Assembly (NCBI GenBank): GCA_947581885.1
Contig: CANPWF010000003.1
Coordinates: 1-26,829, forward strand
DNA: 26,829 nt
Reading direction: 5' to 3'
Source of the DNA: an uncultured Clostridia bacterium
GTDB taxonomy: Bacteria > Bacillota > Clostridia > Christensenellales > Borkfalkiaceae
Positions 7,632 through 17,722 of this stretch are shown here, piece after piece. The first letter of the stretch is position 1, and every line of letters begins with the position of its first letter. The notes below the pieces were generated by a model. The model searched no databases and was not told the origin of the DNA. It saw nothing but the letters and a program-made list of their open reading frames with translations. The position numbers and the translations under genes are program-made.

Positions 7632-10600
7632 ATGGGAAAAACAATCAAAGGCATCGGGATCCTCCTGTTCGCGGGCGTGTTCGGCACCTTTCTCGGGCTG
7701 AATATGCTCGGCGTAGACGGGACGGAACCCTTCATCCGAGATCGGGACGTCGCCGCGGAACCCGCCGCGGACGCTTTGACGGAGACCGCCGATCCCCTCG
7801 GGGCGGAGGACTTCGCCGAAGGGGAAACGCCCGATCTTCAAAGGGAGCCCAAGGAAAATGAGATCGTCACCGTTCTCATCGAGTTGAAGGGGGAACCCCT
7901 CCTCGAAACGGCGACAGAGCGGGGGCTCACCGTCATGGAGACCGCGTCGTCTTTCGACGGCAACAAACTTTCGGACGCGCTCGATACGGAGTATAAAGAG
8001 GCTTCCCGCGCCCTCTCGAAATACATCGAGGGGGAGGGCTACCGTTACACGGCGGTACTCAATGCCTTCTCCGCCCGCGTTCGCTACGGCGATATTTCCG
8101 CCATCGAAAAGAGCGAATATGTGAAGAGAGTCGCGCTCTCGAATACCTTCGAAGCCCCCAAGGCGATCACCGAAAACGTCGTCAACGTGCACGATACAGG
8201 CATCTTCAACGCGGACGGCGTGGGGTACGACGGGACGGGGACGGTCGTCGCCGTACTCGATACGGGCACCGACTACACGCACGAAGTGTTCGATATGGAG
8301 CTCGATCCTGCCACCATGGCAATTTCCAAGGACGACGTTGCCGCCGCCGTGCCTCTTCTCACCGCGACCGCGCTCTCCGCCTCCCGTTCGAGCCCCGAAG
8401 AGATCGACGAGGACGATCTGTATCTCTCGTCCAAACTTCCCTACGGCTACGACTACGCCGATATGGATACCAACGTCTATCCCGTCGAATCGCACGGGAC
8501 GCACGTCGCGGGTATCATCTCGGGCAAATCCGATCGGATCACGGGCGTTGCGCCGCGGACGCAGATCGCCACCTTCAAGGTATTCCCCGACGCGACGGGG
8601 GGAGCGGAGACGGAGGACATCCTCGCCGCCCTCAACGACGCTGTCGTCCTCGGCGTAGACGCGATCAACATGAGCCTCGGTGCCTCCTGCGGGTTCGCCC
8701 GCGAGGGGGACGACGACCTCACGAACGAGGCGTACGACCGCGTGGAGAACGCGGGCATTTGCCTCGTCACCGCGGCGAGCAACGACTATTCTTCCGCCTA
8801 CGGAAGCACCTACGGCAACACCAACCTTGCCACCAACCCCGATTCGGGCACCGTCGGTTCGCCCGCTTCCTACCATGCTTCCCTCGCCGTCGCCTCGGTG
8901 AGCGGCGTAAAAACGCCGTACATGAACGTGAACGGCGAAGAGGTCGTCTATTTCCGCGAATCGAGAAGGACGGGACAGGTAGACAGCAACAAGTTCGTGG
9001 AAGAGATCTTGGGGGACAGGCAGGACGGCGAGTTCGGCTATGTCGTCATCCCCGGGGTCGGGTACGAAGCGAACTATACGGGGCTCGACGTGAACGGCAA
9101 GATCGCCGTCGTCAAGCGCGGCAGCAACTCCTTCGAAGAGAAGGTGAAGATCGCAGCCCAGCACGGGGCGGCGGGCGTGATCGTGTATAACAACCTCTCG
9201 GGTATGATCAACATGTCCGTCGGCACCAAAAAGACCATTCCGAGCTGCTTTATCAACATGGATTTCGGGAAGTACTTCGTCGAGCACGAGACGGGCACCG
9301 TATCCCTTTCGAAGGATTACCTTGCGGGGCCGTTCATGTCCGATTTCTCCTCGTGGGGACCTCTTCCCAATCTCGAACTCACGCCCGACATCACCGCCCA
9401 CGGCGGGGAGATCACCTCGTCCTTCCCGGGCGGGAACGAATACGGCACGATCAGCGGCACGAGCATGGCATGCCCTAACCTCGCGGGCGCACTCATTCTC
9501 GTGCGCGAATATGTGAAGAACCTCGAAGGCGACCGCTCGGCGAGCGAAGTGCGCGACCTTTCGTATTCCCTCATGATGAGCACGGCGACCGTCGCCCGCA
9601 ACGAGGACGGCAACCCGTATTCCCCGCGCAAACAGGGTGCGGGGATCGCGGACATCGCCCGCTCCGTCTCCACCAAGGCTTACCTCACGGTGGACGGTTC
9701 CAACAAACCCAAGATAAGCTACGGCGACGATCCCGACCGCACGGGGGAATATGCGTTGAAGTTCAACGTCGTCAACATGACGGGGGAATCGTTGAGCTAC
9801 AAGATCGACCCCATTGTGATGACGGAGAGCATGTCGTCGGACGGCATCACCGTCGCGGAGATGGCGTATCTTCTCAACGCCTCCTCTTCCTACGCCGTCG
9901 AGGCGAAACAGGGGACGGCGAAAGTGAACGGCGACGCGCTCCTTTTGGGCGGGTATGCGGAAGCCGCCCTCACCGTCACCATTACCCTCTCCCAAGAGGA
10001 CCGCGACTACCTCAATACGACCTTCGCGAACGGCATGTTCGTCGAGGGATATATCGTTCTCCGCTCCTACAATGCGGATAAGATCGACCTGAATCTCCCT
10101 TACCTCGCCTTCTACGGGAATTGGGCGGACGCACCCATGCTCGACGTTTCGGAGTATGAAGTGGGCGAATCGGCGGTGGATTCCTCCGTGCTCGCGGAGG
10201 ATAAGCTGCTCGCCGATGTGTACGGCACCCTCCCGATGGGCGGATTCGATATGACGGACGACTACAACGTCCCTTACGTCGCAACGTGGGGCTTGGGGGC
10301 GTTCGGCTACAACATCGCCCGCGGATACGAACAGCCCGCCACCCGCGAACGGTACGCTTCCCTCACCGTCAATCAGGGCGGGAACTACCTTCTCAATCAC
10401 ATCGCCCTCGGGCTTCTCCGCGGGGCGAAGCGGGTGGATATGGAGATCCGCGACTCGGTGACGGGGGAACTCATCTGGCAAAAGACGGACTACAACGCCC
10501 GCAAGGCGCACTCCTCGGGCGGGGACCCGCAGGGCGGTTCCGCCATGGTGGAATTCAACGTCCGCGATTACAATCTTCCCAACAACGCCCGCTATACCTT

Positions 10601-13600
10601 CTCGATGAGCTGTTATCTTGATTGGGGGGACGGCAACCAAGGCAACCGCAATACCTTCTCCTTCGAGTTCACCATCGACAACGAGAAGCCCGTCCTTCTC
10701 AACACCTATGTACGGGATACGGGCAACCGCAAACAGGTGGAATTCAACGTGTACGATAACCACTACTTGCAAGGATTTATCGTATACACCTACGAGAGCG
10801 AAAACAACGGTTCGTTCACGGGGCTCACGTCGCTCACGAGCGGCGTGGTGCCCGTGTATGACGGCGAGAGGAACGGTACCACCCGCGTCTCGCTCGACGT
10901 GACGCAGTATTGGTCGAAGATCCAAAAGAACGGCGGCAAGCTCTACGTGCAGTTCATGGACTACGCCAAGAACTCCGATCAGTTCTTCGTCACCCTCGAA
11001 GAGTGCAATGACGTTCGCCTCGAAAAGACCCGTTCCGCCCGCGACGACTATACGATCGCGACGTACGGGCAGATCGATCTTGAAGAGTACGTCCGCGTCT
11101 ATGCCAACGTCGAGGGGGAATATCTCGAAGATTATTGGGTGAAAGACCTCGTCTGGACGAGCGATACTCCTTCCGTTGCGGAAGTCAAAGACGGGCTCGT
11201 CACGGGGCTTCATGAAGGGGATGCCGTTATCACCGTCACGCCTGACGGCGGGGGAACGCCGCTCACCTTCAACATCCATGTCACCGCGCAGGAGCAATCG
11301 ATCGGGCTACGCGAAATCGAACTCTCCGATTACTCCCTTCGGTTGGAACGCGGGGAGACGTTTACGATCTCCGCTACCGTGCACCCCTATAACTATGAAG
11401 GGGAATATGTTCTCTCGTGGCGAAGTTCGAGCAGCAACGTGCAGGTGACCGTCGATCCCGCCGATCAGACGAAGGCAACCGTCAAGGCGATCGATTCGGG
11501 CTCGGCGACGATCAGCGTGCAGATCGAGGGCACCTATGTGAACGCTTCCTGTTCGGTCCGCGTCGAGGAGGAGTACTACGTCGACGGCGTGTACCTTCGT
11601 TCGTATACGGGCAGAGGGGACGAGAACGGCGTTGTGGAGATCCCCGACGATCTCGGCATCGTCTACATCTACCCGCAGGCGTTCTTCGGCAACGAATATA
11701 TCACCAAAGTCATCATTCCCGAGGGCGTGACGACGATCATGCGGGCGGCGATCTACGGGTGCGACAACCTCGAAGAGATCGTCCTTCCCGAGAGCTGTGA
11801 GGAGTTGCAGACGTTTGCCTGCGCTTGGAATCCCAAGCTCACCAAGATCAATTTGGAGAAGGTGAAGATCATCGGCTCCCGCGCACTCATCTCGGATACC
11901 GCCCTCGAAACGGTAGACCTTTCGAGCACGACGTACATCAAAGACCTTGCGTTCGCGAACGACTCCGCCCTTCGGAGCGTCGATCTGAGCAAGGTGGGGG
12001 TCGTCGGACAGCAGGCGTTCTACAACTGCACGGGGCTCTCCGAGCTCGTGATCCCTTCGCATACCTCTACGGCGCAGCTCGCGTTCGGCAAATGCACGGG
12101 GCTTGCGCACCTTGTGGTGTATGCGGATAACGTCGGCGCGGGTGCCTTTTACGGGTGCACGGGGCTCACCGACGTGATGTTCATGAACGATGTGGACATC
12201 ATCGACTTGCAGGCGTTCGACGGTTGTACCGCCCTCACCGACGTGCAGTTCCTCGGCACGGTGTACGAGATCGGCAACCTCGCGTTCAGAGGGTGCAACC
12301 GCCTTCAAAGCATTACCCTTCCCGCGGGGCTCTCCAAGGTGGGTTCGCAGGTATTCCTCAACTGTTCGAGGCTCGGCACCATCCGTATCCACCGCGACGC
12401 GGACATTACCTCGGCGGGGCTCGCCGCCTTCTACGGCGCGGGCAATCTCGTCTCCTTCGAAGTGGAAGAGGGGAACAAATACCTCTCCTCCGAGGAAGGC
12501 GTGCTGTACGACCGCGCGAAATATACCCTTCTCATGTACCCGTACGGCAAGAATCAGTCCGCCTTCACGGTGCCCGATAGCGTGCGCGTGATCGGCTCTT
12601 CCGCCTTCTACGGTGTGCAGAACGTGCAGACGATCGATTTGAACAACACCGAACGGGTGGAAGCGGACGCGTTCCGCGCCTGCACGGCGGAATTTACGGG
12701 ATTCGAACACTTGAAATATATCGGCGATGAAGCCTTCGCCCAATCGTCCTCGGCGACGACGAGCATCAAGACGCTCCCGATCGGGGAATCCCTCGAATAT
12801 ATCGGCGAGGCGGCGTTTGCGTACTGCGTGGGGCTCACCGAAAAAGCCCTCGTCATTCCCGATTCGGTGAAGTTCGTGGGCGCGATCGCCTTCTACGGCT
12901 GTCCATTCGAGAGCGTCGACCTCGGCACCCTCGAGACGGTGGGTGAATCCGCCTTCGCGCACTGCACACGTCTCACGAAGGTGAACTTCGGGGAGAACTT
13001 CAACGCGATCCCCGACGCGATGTTCGGCACCTGCAGGTCCCTCACCTCGATTGTTATCCCGAATACCGTCAGGAGCATCGGCATCAACGCCTTCCGCGAA
13101 TGCTCGTCTCTCTCCGAGATCACCTTGCCCGACGGGCTCGAACGCATCGAGGCGAACACCTTCAACGGCTGTTCCGCCCTTACAGAGATCGATCTTCCCT
13201 CGTCGGTGAAATATCTCGGCGAAGGCGCGTTCGATTTGACCGCCCTCGGATCGATCGATTTGAACAACGTCGAATATATCGGCAGCAACGCTTTCCGCAG
13301 TACGCATTTGCAGAATGTGAGTTCGGACAGCGTTCGCACTGTGGGTGACGGGGCGTTCTCCGCCGTCAATGTGAGCGGAAGCACCGCCCTGTATGTCAAT
13401 AATCCCTACCTTGCAAGCGTCTCCTTCCCGTCGGCAACGACGGTCGGCGAGCGGGCGTTCTATCGGTGTACCAATCTCACGACCGTTGAACTTCCCGCGG
13501 CGAAGGAGATCGGCGCGGAGGCGTTCCGCGGCTGTAATCAGCTCCGAACGGTGACCCTCGTCGAAGTGAATTCCATCGGAGATGGGGCGTTCTACGGGGA

Positions 13601-14561
13601 CAGCGGCATCTCCTCGCTCGTGCTTCCCGAACTCGTCGGACTCGGCGCGGAGGCATTCAGCGGCACAAGCGTCTCTTCGCTTACCTTGCCCGCTTCCTTC
13701 CGCACCGCCGAGAACAGGGCGTTTGCGGGCATGGCGATGCTCAAAAATATCGAAGTGGACGGCGGCAATCCGCTCTACTTCGGCGAAAACGGCGTGCTGT
13801 ACCGTCGGCACGAAAACGACAAGTACACCCTCGTCGCCTATCCGCAGGGCAAAGAGGACACCGAATTCACCGTGAAGAAGAGGACCGTCAAGATCGGTGC
13901 CTATGCCTTCACGGAGAACAAGCACCTCAAAACGGTGGTCTTGCCCGAACATCTCTCGGTGATCGGCGCGGGGGCGTTCTACGGGGTGAGCCTTCTCAAC
14001 ACCCTTGTCATCAACGCGGTGGCGGCACCCACCCTCGAATCGCTCTCCCCGATCTCGGGCACGACGTACGGCGACAACGTCTACAACAACTTCGTGGAGA
14101 CGCTCGGAAGCCGCCTTTCCCTCAAAGTCATCGTCCCCGCCAACGGGACGGGGTACGATTCCTATCTTTGGAGATCGTATGTCGGGGAAGTCTCCGCAGA
14201 GGGCGAAGTTCGCCCCAACGCCTCTTCGCTCGACTTCATGGACCGCGCCGCCCGCCTCTCTGCATTGGAGGGGGACGCGCTCGCCGCCGAAGTGGAGGCA
14301 TTGGAACGCCTTTACAGGGTGATGGATACGACGCAGCAGAACTTCGTGACGGGCGGCTACGACGGCACGAATTACTACGAGCTCCTGCAAAACGCGAAGG
14401 CGCGGATCCCCGCGGCTCCCGAAACTCCCGAGGAAGAAGGCCCCTCGGATAAGGGTGCTCTTTGGCTCTGGATCGGGATCGGCGTGGGAGGCGCCGCCCT
14501 CGTCGGGTGCGCGGCGGCTCTCACCGTTATGCTCGTGCGCAGGAAGAGGAGGATGGTGTGA
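7632..14561 (+). CDS. Membrane-anchored S8 (lactocepin-like) protease with Big_2 domains and an LRR_5 array
   Basis: The 2309-aa protein begins with a hydrophobic signal segment and an inhibitor_I9-like propeptide (about 75-185). The subtilase domain has Asp210 (VLDTGTDY), His288 (ESHGTHVAG), oxyanion Asn384 (AASND) and Ser611 (SGTSMACPN), so it should be active. A PA-like domain (about 440-545, GKIAVVKRGSNSFEEK) is inserted before the serine, as in lactocepin and C5a peptidase. Fn3-like lactocepin domains follow (about 690-1125, LPYLAFYGNW and VYDNHYLQ), then two Big_2-like domains (about 1130-1315) and an LRR_5 array (about 1316-2145). A short helical domain (2194-2260), a transmembrane helix (about 2276-2302) and the basic tail RRKRRMV end it. 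There is no LPXTG motif. AGAGG lies 5 bases before the ATG. It presumably cuts proteins held at the surface into peptides for the downstream Opp importer. Confidence 0.92.
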   Translation: MGKTIKGIGILLFAGVFGTFLGLNMLGVDGTEPFIRDRDVAAEPAADALTETADPLGAEDFAEGETPDLQREPKENEIVTVLIELKGEPLLETATERGLTVMETASSFDGNKLSDALDTEYKEASRALSKYIEGEGYRYTAVLNAFSARVRYGDISAIEKSEYVKRVALSNTFEAPKAITENVVNVHDTGIFNADGVGYDGTGTVVAVLDTGTDYTHEVFDMELDPATMAISKDDVAAAVPLLTATALSASRSSPEEIDEDDLYLSSKLPYGYDYADMDTNVYPVESHGTHVAGIISGKSDRITGVAPRTQIATFKVFPDATGGAETEDILAALNDAVVLGVDAINMSLGASCGFAREGDDDLTNEAYDRVENAGICLVTAASNDYSSAYGSTYGNTNLATNPDSGTVGSPASYHASLAVASVSGVKTPYMNVNGEEVVYFRESRRTGQVDSNKFVEEILGDRQDGEFGYVVIPGVGYEANYTGLDVNGKIAVVKRGSNSFEEKVKIAAQHGAAGVIVYNNLSGMINMSVGTKKTIPSCFINMDFGKYFVEHETGTVSLSKDYLAGPFMSDFSSWGPLPNLELTPDITAHGGEITSSFPGGNEYGTISGTSMACPNLAGALILVREYVKNLEGDRSASEVRDLSYSLMMSTATVARNEDGNPYSPRKQGAGIADIARSVSTKAYLTVDGSNKPKISYGDDPDRTGEYALKFNVVNMTGESLSYKIDPIVMTESMSSDGITVAEMAYLLNASSSYAVEAKQGTAKVNGDALLLGGYAEAALTVTITLSQEDRDYLNTTFANGMFVEGYIVLRSYNADKIDLNLPYLAFYGNWADAPMLDVSEYEVGESAVDSSVLAEDKLLADVYGTLPMGGFDMTDDYNVPYVATWGLGAFGYNIARGYEQPATRERYASLTVNQGGNYLLNHIALGLLRGAKRVDMEIRDSVTGELIWQKTDYNARKAHSSGGDPQGGSAMVEFNVRDYNLPNNARYTFSMSCYLDWGDGNQGNRNTFSFEFTIDNEKPVLLNTYVRDTGNRKQVEFNVYDNHYLQGFIVYTYESENNGSFTGLTSLTSGVVPVYDGERNGTTRVSLDVTQYWSKIQKNGGKLYVQFMDYAKNSDQFFVTLEECNDVRLEKTRSARDDYTIATYGQIDLEEYVRVYANVEGEYLEDYWVKDLVWTSDTPSVAEVKDGLVTGLHEGDAVITVTPDGGGTPLTFNIHVTAQEQSIGLREIELSDYSLRLERGETFTISATVHPYNYEGEYVLSWRSSSSNVQVTVDPADQTKATVKAIDSGSATISVQIEGTYVNASCSVRVEEEYYVDGVYLRSYTGRGDENGVVEIPDDLGIVYIYPQAFFGNEYITKVIIPEGVTTIMRAAIYGCDNLEEIVLPESCEELQTFACAWNPKLTKINLEKVKIIGSRALISDTALETVDLSSTTYIKDLAFANDSALRSVDLSKVGVVGQQAFYNCTGLSELVIPSHTSTAQLAFGKCTGLAHLVVYADNVGAGAFYGCTGLTDVMFMNDVDIIDLQAFDGCTALTDVQFLGTVYEIGNLAFRGCNRLQSITLPAGLSKVGSQVFLNCSRLGTIRIHRDADITSAGLAAFYGAGNLVSFEVEEGNKYLSSEEGVLYDRAKYTLLMYPYGKNQSAFTVPDSVRVIGSSAFYGVQNVQTIDLNNTERVEADAFRACTAEFTGFEHLKYIGDEAFAQSSSATTSIKTLPIGESLEYIGEAAFAYCVGLTEKALVIPDSVKFVGAIAFYGCPFESVDLGTLETVGESAFAHCTRLTKVNFGENFNAIPDAMFGTCRSLTSIVIPNTVRSIGINAFRECSSLSEITLPDGLERIEANTFNGCSALTEIDLPSSVKYLGEGAFDLTALGSIDLNNVEYIGSNAFRSTHLQNVSSDSVRTVGDGAFSAVNVSGSTALYVNNPYLASVSFPSATTVGERAFYRCTNLTTVELPAAKEIGAEAFRGCNQLRTVTLVEVNSIGDGAFYGDSGISSLVLPELVGLGAEAFSGTSVSSLTLPASFRTAENRAFAGMAMLKNIEVDGGNPLYFGENGVLYRRHENDKYTLVAYPQGKEDTEFTVKKRTVKIGAYAFTENKHLKTVVLPEHLSVIGAGAFYGVSLLNTLVINAVAAPTLESLSPISGTTYGDNVYNNFVETLGSRLSLKVIVPANGTGYDSYLWRSYVGEVSAEGEVRPNASSLDFMDRAARLSALEGDALAAEVEALERLYRVMDTTQQNFVTGGYDGTNYYELLQNAKARIPAAPETPEEEGPSDKGALWLWIGIGVGGAALVGCAAALTVMLVRRKRRMV

Positions 14562-17500
14562 TGAAAAAATTACGGGTCTTGCTCCTTGTATGTGCGGTCG
14601 CCCTCTTTGCGGGCACCCTTGCGGGATGCAACAAAAAAAGATACACCGTCACCTTCGATACGCGCGGCGGGAATGAGATTTCCTCCCTCTCCCTGAAAGA
14701 GGGGGCGGAGATCGAACGCCCCGAGGACCCCGTGAAGGAACTCTTCGTGTTCGACAATTGGTACGGCGACGACGAACTCACCGTTCCCTTCGACTTTACG
14801 ATGAAGATGCCCGCAAACGACGTTACGGTGTACGCGGGTTGGTATTCGACTTCGTCCGTCCGCATCCTGTACGACAGCATGGGCGGCTCTGCCGTCTCGC
14901 CCTCGGTGGGAGCGGCGGGGACTTCCTTCGCCCTTCCCGAGGATCCCGTGCGCGAGGGGTATTCCTTCGCGGGTTGGTACACCGATCCCACGTACAAGGA
15001 GCTCTATGCTTCGGCGGTGTTCCCCGGGGAGAACACGACGCTGTACGCCCGTTGGACGAACGATCCCGCGTATGTCTATCTCGATTACTACGGAAACGGC
15101 GTGCGGATCGCGCATGTCCCCGTCAAAAAAGGGGAAACGCTCGAACTTCCCGCGCTCTTCGGAAACGATATCGAATATGCGGGTTGGTTTACGGACGCAG
15201 AGCTCACAACGCCCTTCGGATTCGGCGGGGCGGCGGAGAGCAGTACTTCCCTCTACACCGTCTACTACACCAAGGGGCTCTCCTTTGCGGAGGGCAGCGT
15301 GACGGGATATGCAGGCACTTCTTCCGCCGTCATCGTCCCGCCCACCCATGAGGGAACGGCGGTGACTTCGGTGGGGGAAAACGCCTTCATCGGGAACACG
15401 ACGGTGCGCACCGTCGATTTGCCCGACAGGATCTCCTCGGTCGGCGAGGGGGCGTTCTACGGATGCAGATATCTCGAAAGCGTCGATTTCACGAGCAGGG
15501 TAAAATCGATCGGGGCGAACGCCTTCTTTGCCTGCGAACGGCTCACGGGCTTCGGCGACCTTTCAGGGGTGACGGAGATCCCCGACGGGCTCTTCCTCGG
15601 GTGCAAAAAACTCTCCGAAATCACCCTCTCGGCGAACACGACCCGCATCGGAAATCAGGCGTTTGCGGACTGCGAAACGCTCAAATCGATCGTCGTGCCG
15701 TCCCTCGTCACCGTCATCGGCGACGGCATGTTCGACGGCTGCAAATCGCTCTCCTCCGTCACCCTCCCCGCGGGGTTGAAAACGCTGGGGGATCGGGTGT
15801 TCAACGGCTGTACGAGCCTGTATGAGATCGTGTTCTCCCCCCAAGAAAATTCGGATTTTGTCCTCCATGACGGCAACCTGTATTTCCAAAATGAACTCGT
15901 CCGCTACGTCGACGGGAGCAAGCAGGAGACTTCCTTCCGCTTGCCCGATTTCTCTACGAGGATCCGCGCGGGCGCGTTCGAGGGCTCTTCTCTTCAAGAG
16001 GTCGAAGTGCGAAAGGCGGTCGATCTCGACTGCGGGGCATTCGAGGGGATGAAGCGGCTCGCCTCTCTCTCCGTGCCTTCGCTCGGCGGAAACGGCACCC
16101 TTGCCTATCTTTTCGGCGCGGAAGAGCCCGAGGCGACCGAGCGCACCAAGAGCGCGTATATCCCCGAAACGCTTCGTTCGTTCCGCGTGACGGGGGAATG
16201 GACGGCGATCGCCGACTACGCCTTCTACGGCGCGAACGGGCTCTCTTCCGTCGAGGGATACAGTGGCGCGACATCGGTGGGGGATTACGCCTTCGGATAC
16301 ACCGCAATTACAAAGTTCACCGTGTATCCCGCGCTCGAAAAGCTCTCCAACTTCGCCTTCGAAGGGTGCAAACAGCTCTCTTCCTTCGAGATGACGGAGC
16401 CCTCTTCCCGCTATGCGGTTTTCGGCGGGTGCCTGTATAACGGCGACCTCACCGCACTGCTCTCCGTTCCCAAGACGATGACGAATGTCACCTTCTCGCA
16501 GAATATCCGTTCGATCGCGAGCTACGCCTTTACGGATAGCGAGATCGAAGAGATCGTCATTCCCGATACCGTCGAGAACATCGGAAGCGGGGCGTTCAAC
16601 GGGATGCGGGCATTGCGTTCTCTCGAAGTTCCCTTCTACGGCGGGGAAGGCTTCGGCGGCGGCTCGACCTACTTCGGCACACTGTTCGGCGCGACGGCGA
16701 CGATCACCGACGAACACGATACCTACGGCGTTGCGCACAAGGGGCTCACCATCTACAACGGGGCGAATATCCCCGTGACCCTCTCGCGTATCGTCGTAAA
16801 AGGTGAACCGTGGATGCAGGTCGCCGACGCGACGTTCGCCTTCTTCCGCGGGCTCGACGAACTCATTCTGCCCGAAAGTTCGGAAATTTCGAGCTACGGG
16901 GCGTTCTCCTTCTACAACACCATGTTCCGCACCGTCGACCTTACGGGCGTGACGGAAGTGGGCGATTACGCATTCAGTTACAGTGCCCTGCAATCGGTGC
17001 ATATCCCTTCCACCCTCAAAACGGTGAACTACGCCGCGTTCGGATACCTTGCCGACCTCGAAAGCATCGTCATCGACGAAGGGGTGGAAGAGCTCGGATC
17101 CCGTGCCTTCATTGCGACGGGCGAAAGCGACAATTCCGCACCCCATGGTGTGTTTTTCTCCTCCAAAGTGCGGAGCGAAGTCGTCATTCCGTCCACGATG
17201 AAGGCGATCGGACCCGACGCGTTCTCGGGCGTGGGAACGGACAATTCGAGCACCGATTGGGTGGAGAGCGAGACGTTCTCCGTTCGGTTCGCGAAGGACA
17301 GCGAAGGCAATACGGCGTTGACCACCATCGACGACGGCGCGTTCGCCTATGCGGGGCTCAAAGAAATCGAGGTCCCGTCCACCGTTACGAAGATCGGCGA
17401 ACAGGCGTTCCAATACTGCGACAACCTCGAAGAGATCACGGTGGGCACCCCCGAGGAGAAGAGCACCATCACAAATTTCGGCGAGCTGTGTTTCGGCGGG

Positions 17501-17722
17501 AACGCGAACCTTCAAACGGTGACGTTCTACATCACAACCTTCTTCGAGATGCCCATGTATTCGTATACGGATAATGCGGGCGTTCGCTACCTCGATATGT
17601 TCTACTCGTCGTCGCGCACCTTCGTGATCTATGTCCCCAAGGACCTCGTGGACAGGTTTGTAGGCGCGATCAATTGGAGAAGCTACACGGGACGCATTCT
17701 CCCGATCGGAGGGGAAGCATGA
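14561..17722 (+). CDS. Surface lipoprotein: three InlB_B-type repeats plus BspA-like LRR_5 array
   Basis: The 1053-aa product starts at ATG 14561, which shares one base with the TGA of the protease gene; AGGAGG (14547-14552) lies 8 bases upstream, so translation is probably coupled. The signal peptide ends at lipobox L-A-G-C23. Three InlB_B-type repeats occupy residues about 27-238, two of them canonical (VREGYSFAGWYTDP). LRR_5 repeats run from about 240 to 1015, and the C-terminus carries the cap IYVPKDLVDRF...NW. It is a shorter paralogue of the two lipoproteins upstream of the protease, with two fewer InlB repeats. A binding role at the cell surface is likely; the ligand is unknown. Its stop codon overlaps the next start (ATGA). 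Confidence 0.9.
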   Translation: MKKLRVLLLVCAVALFAGTLAGCNKKRYTVTFDTRGGNEISSLSLKEGAEIERPEDPVKELFVFDNWYGDDELTVPFDFTMKMPANDVTVYAGWYSTSSVRILYDSMGGSAVSPSVGAAGTSFALPEDPVREGYSFAGWYTDPTYKELYASAVFPGENTTLYARWTNDPAYVYLDYYGNGVRIAHVPVKKGETLELPALFGNDIEYAGWFTDAELTTPFGFGGAAESSTSLYTVYYTKGLSFAEGSVTGYAGTSSAVIVPPTHEGTAVTSVGENAFIGNTTVRTVDLPDRISSVGEGAFYGCRYLESVDFTSRVKSIGANAFFACERLTGFGDLSGVTEIPDGLFLGCKKLSEITLSANTTRIGNQAFADCETLKSIVVPSLVTVIGDGMFDGCKSLSSVTLPAGLKTLGDRVFNGCTSLYEIVFSPQENSDFVLHDGNLYFQNELVRYVDGSKQETSFRLPDFSTRIRAGAFEGSSLQEVEVRKAVDLDCGAFEGMKRLASLSVPSLGGNGTLAYLFGAEEPEATERTKSAYIPETLRSFRVTGEWTAIADYAFYGANGLSSVEGYSGATSVGDYAFGYTAITKFTVYPALEKLSNFAFEGCKQLSSFEMTEPSSRYAVFGGCLYNGDLTALLSVPKTMTNVTFSQNIRSIASYAFTDSEIEEIVIPDTVENIGSGAFNGMRALRSLEVPFYGGEGFGGGSTYFGTLFGATATITDEHDTYGVAHKGLTIYNGANIPVTLSRIVVKGEPWMQVADATFAFFRGLDELILPESSEISSYGAFSFYNTMFRTVDLTGVTEVGDYAFSYSALQSVHIPSTLKTVNYAAFGYLADLESIVIDEGVEELGSRAFIATGESDNSAPHGVFFSSKVRSEVVIPSTMKAIGPDAFSGVGTDNSSTDWVESETFSVRFAKDSEGNTALTTIDDGAFAYAGLKEIEVPSTVTKIGEQAFQYCDNLEEITVGTPEEKSTITNFGELCFGGNANLQTVTFYITTFFEMPMYSYTDNAGVRYLDMFYSSSRTFVIYVPKDLVDRFVGAINWRSYTGRILPIGGEA

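Noticed and set aside
7572..14390. Very long open frames on the minus strand opposite the protease gene (about 1241 and 1027 codons), and similar ones opposite other genes
   Set aside because: They follow from codon bias: the sense genes avoid TTA, CTA and TCA, so the opposite frame lacks stops. The translations are Arg/Asp/Glu/Gly-rich with no recognisable domain, while the sense frames have clear motifs, signal peptides and ribosome sites.
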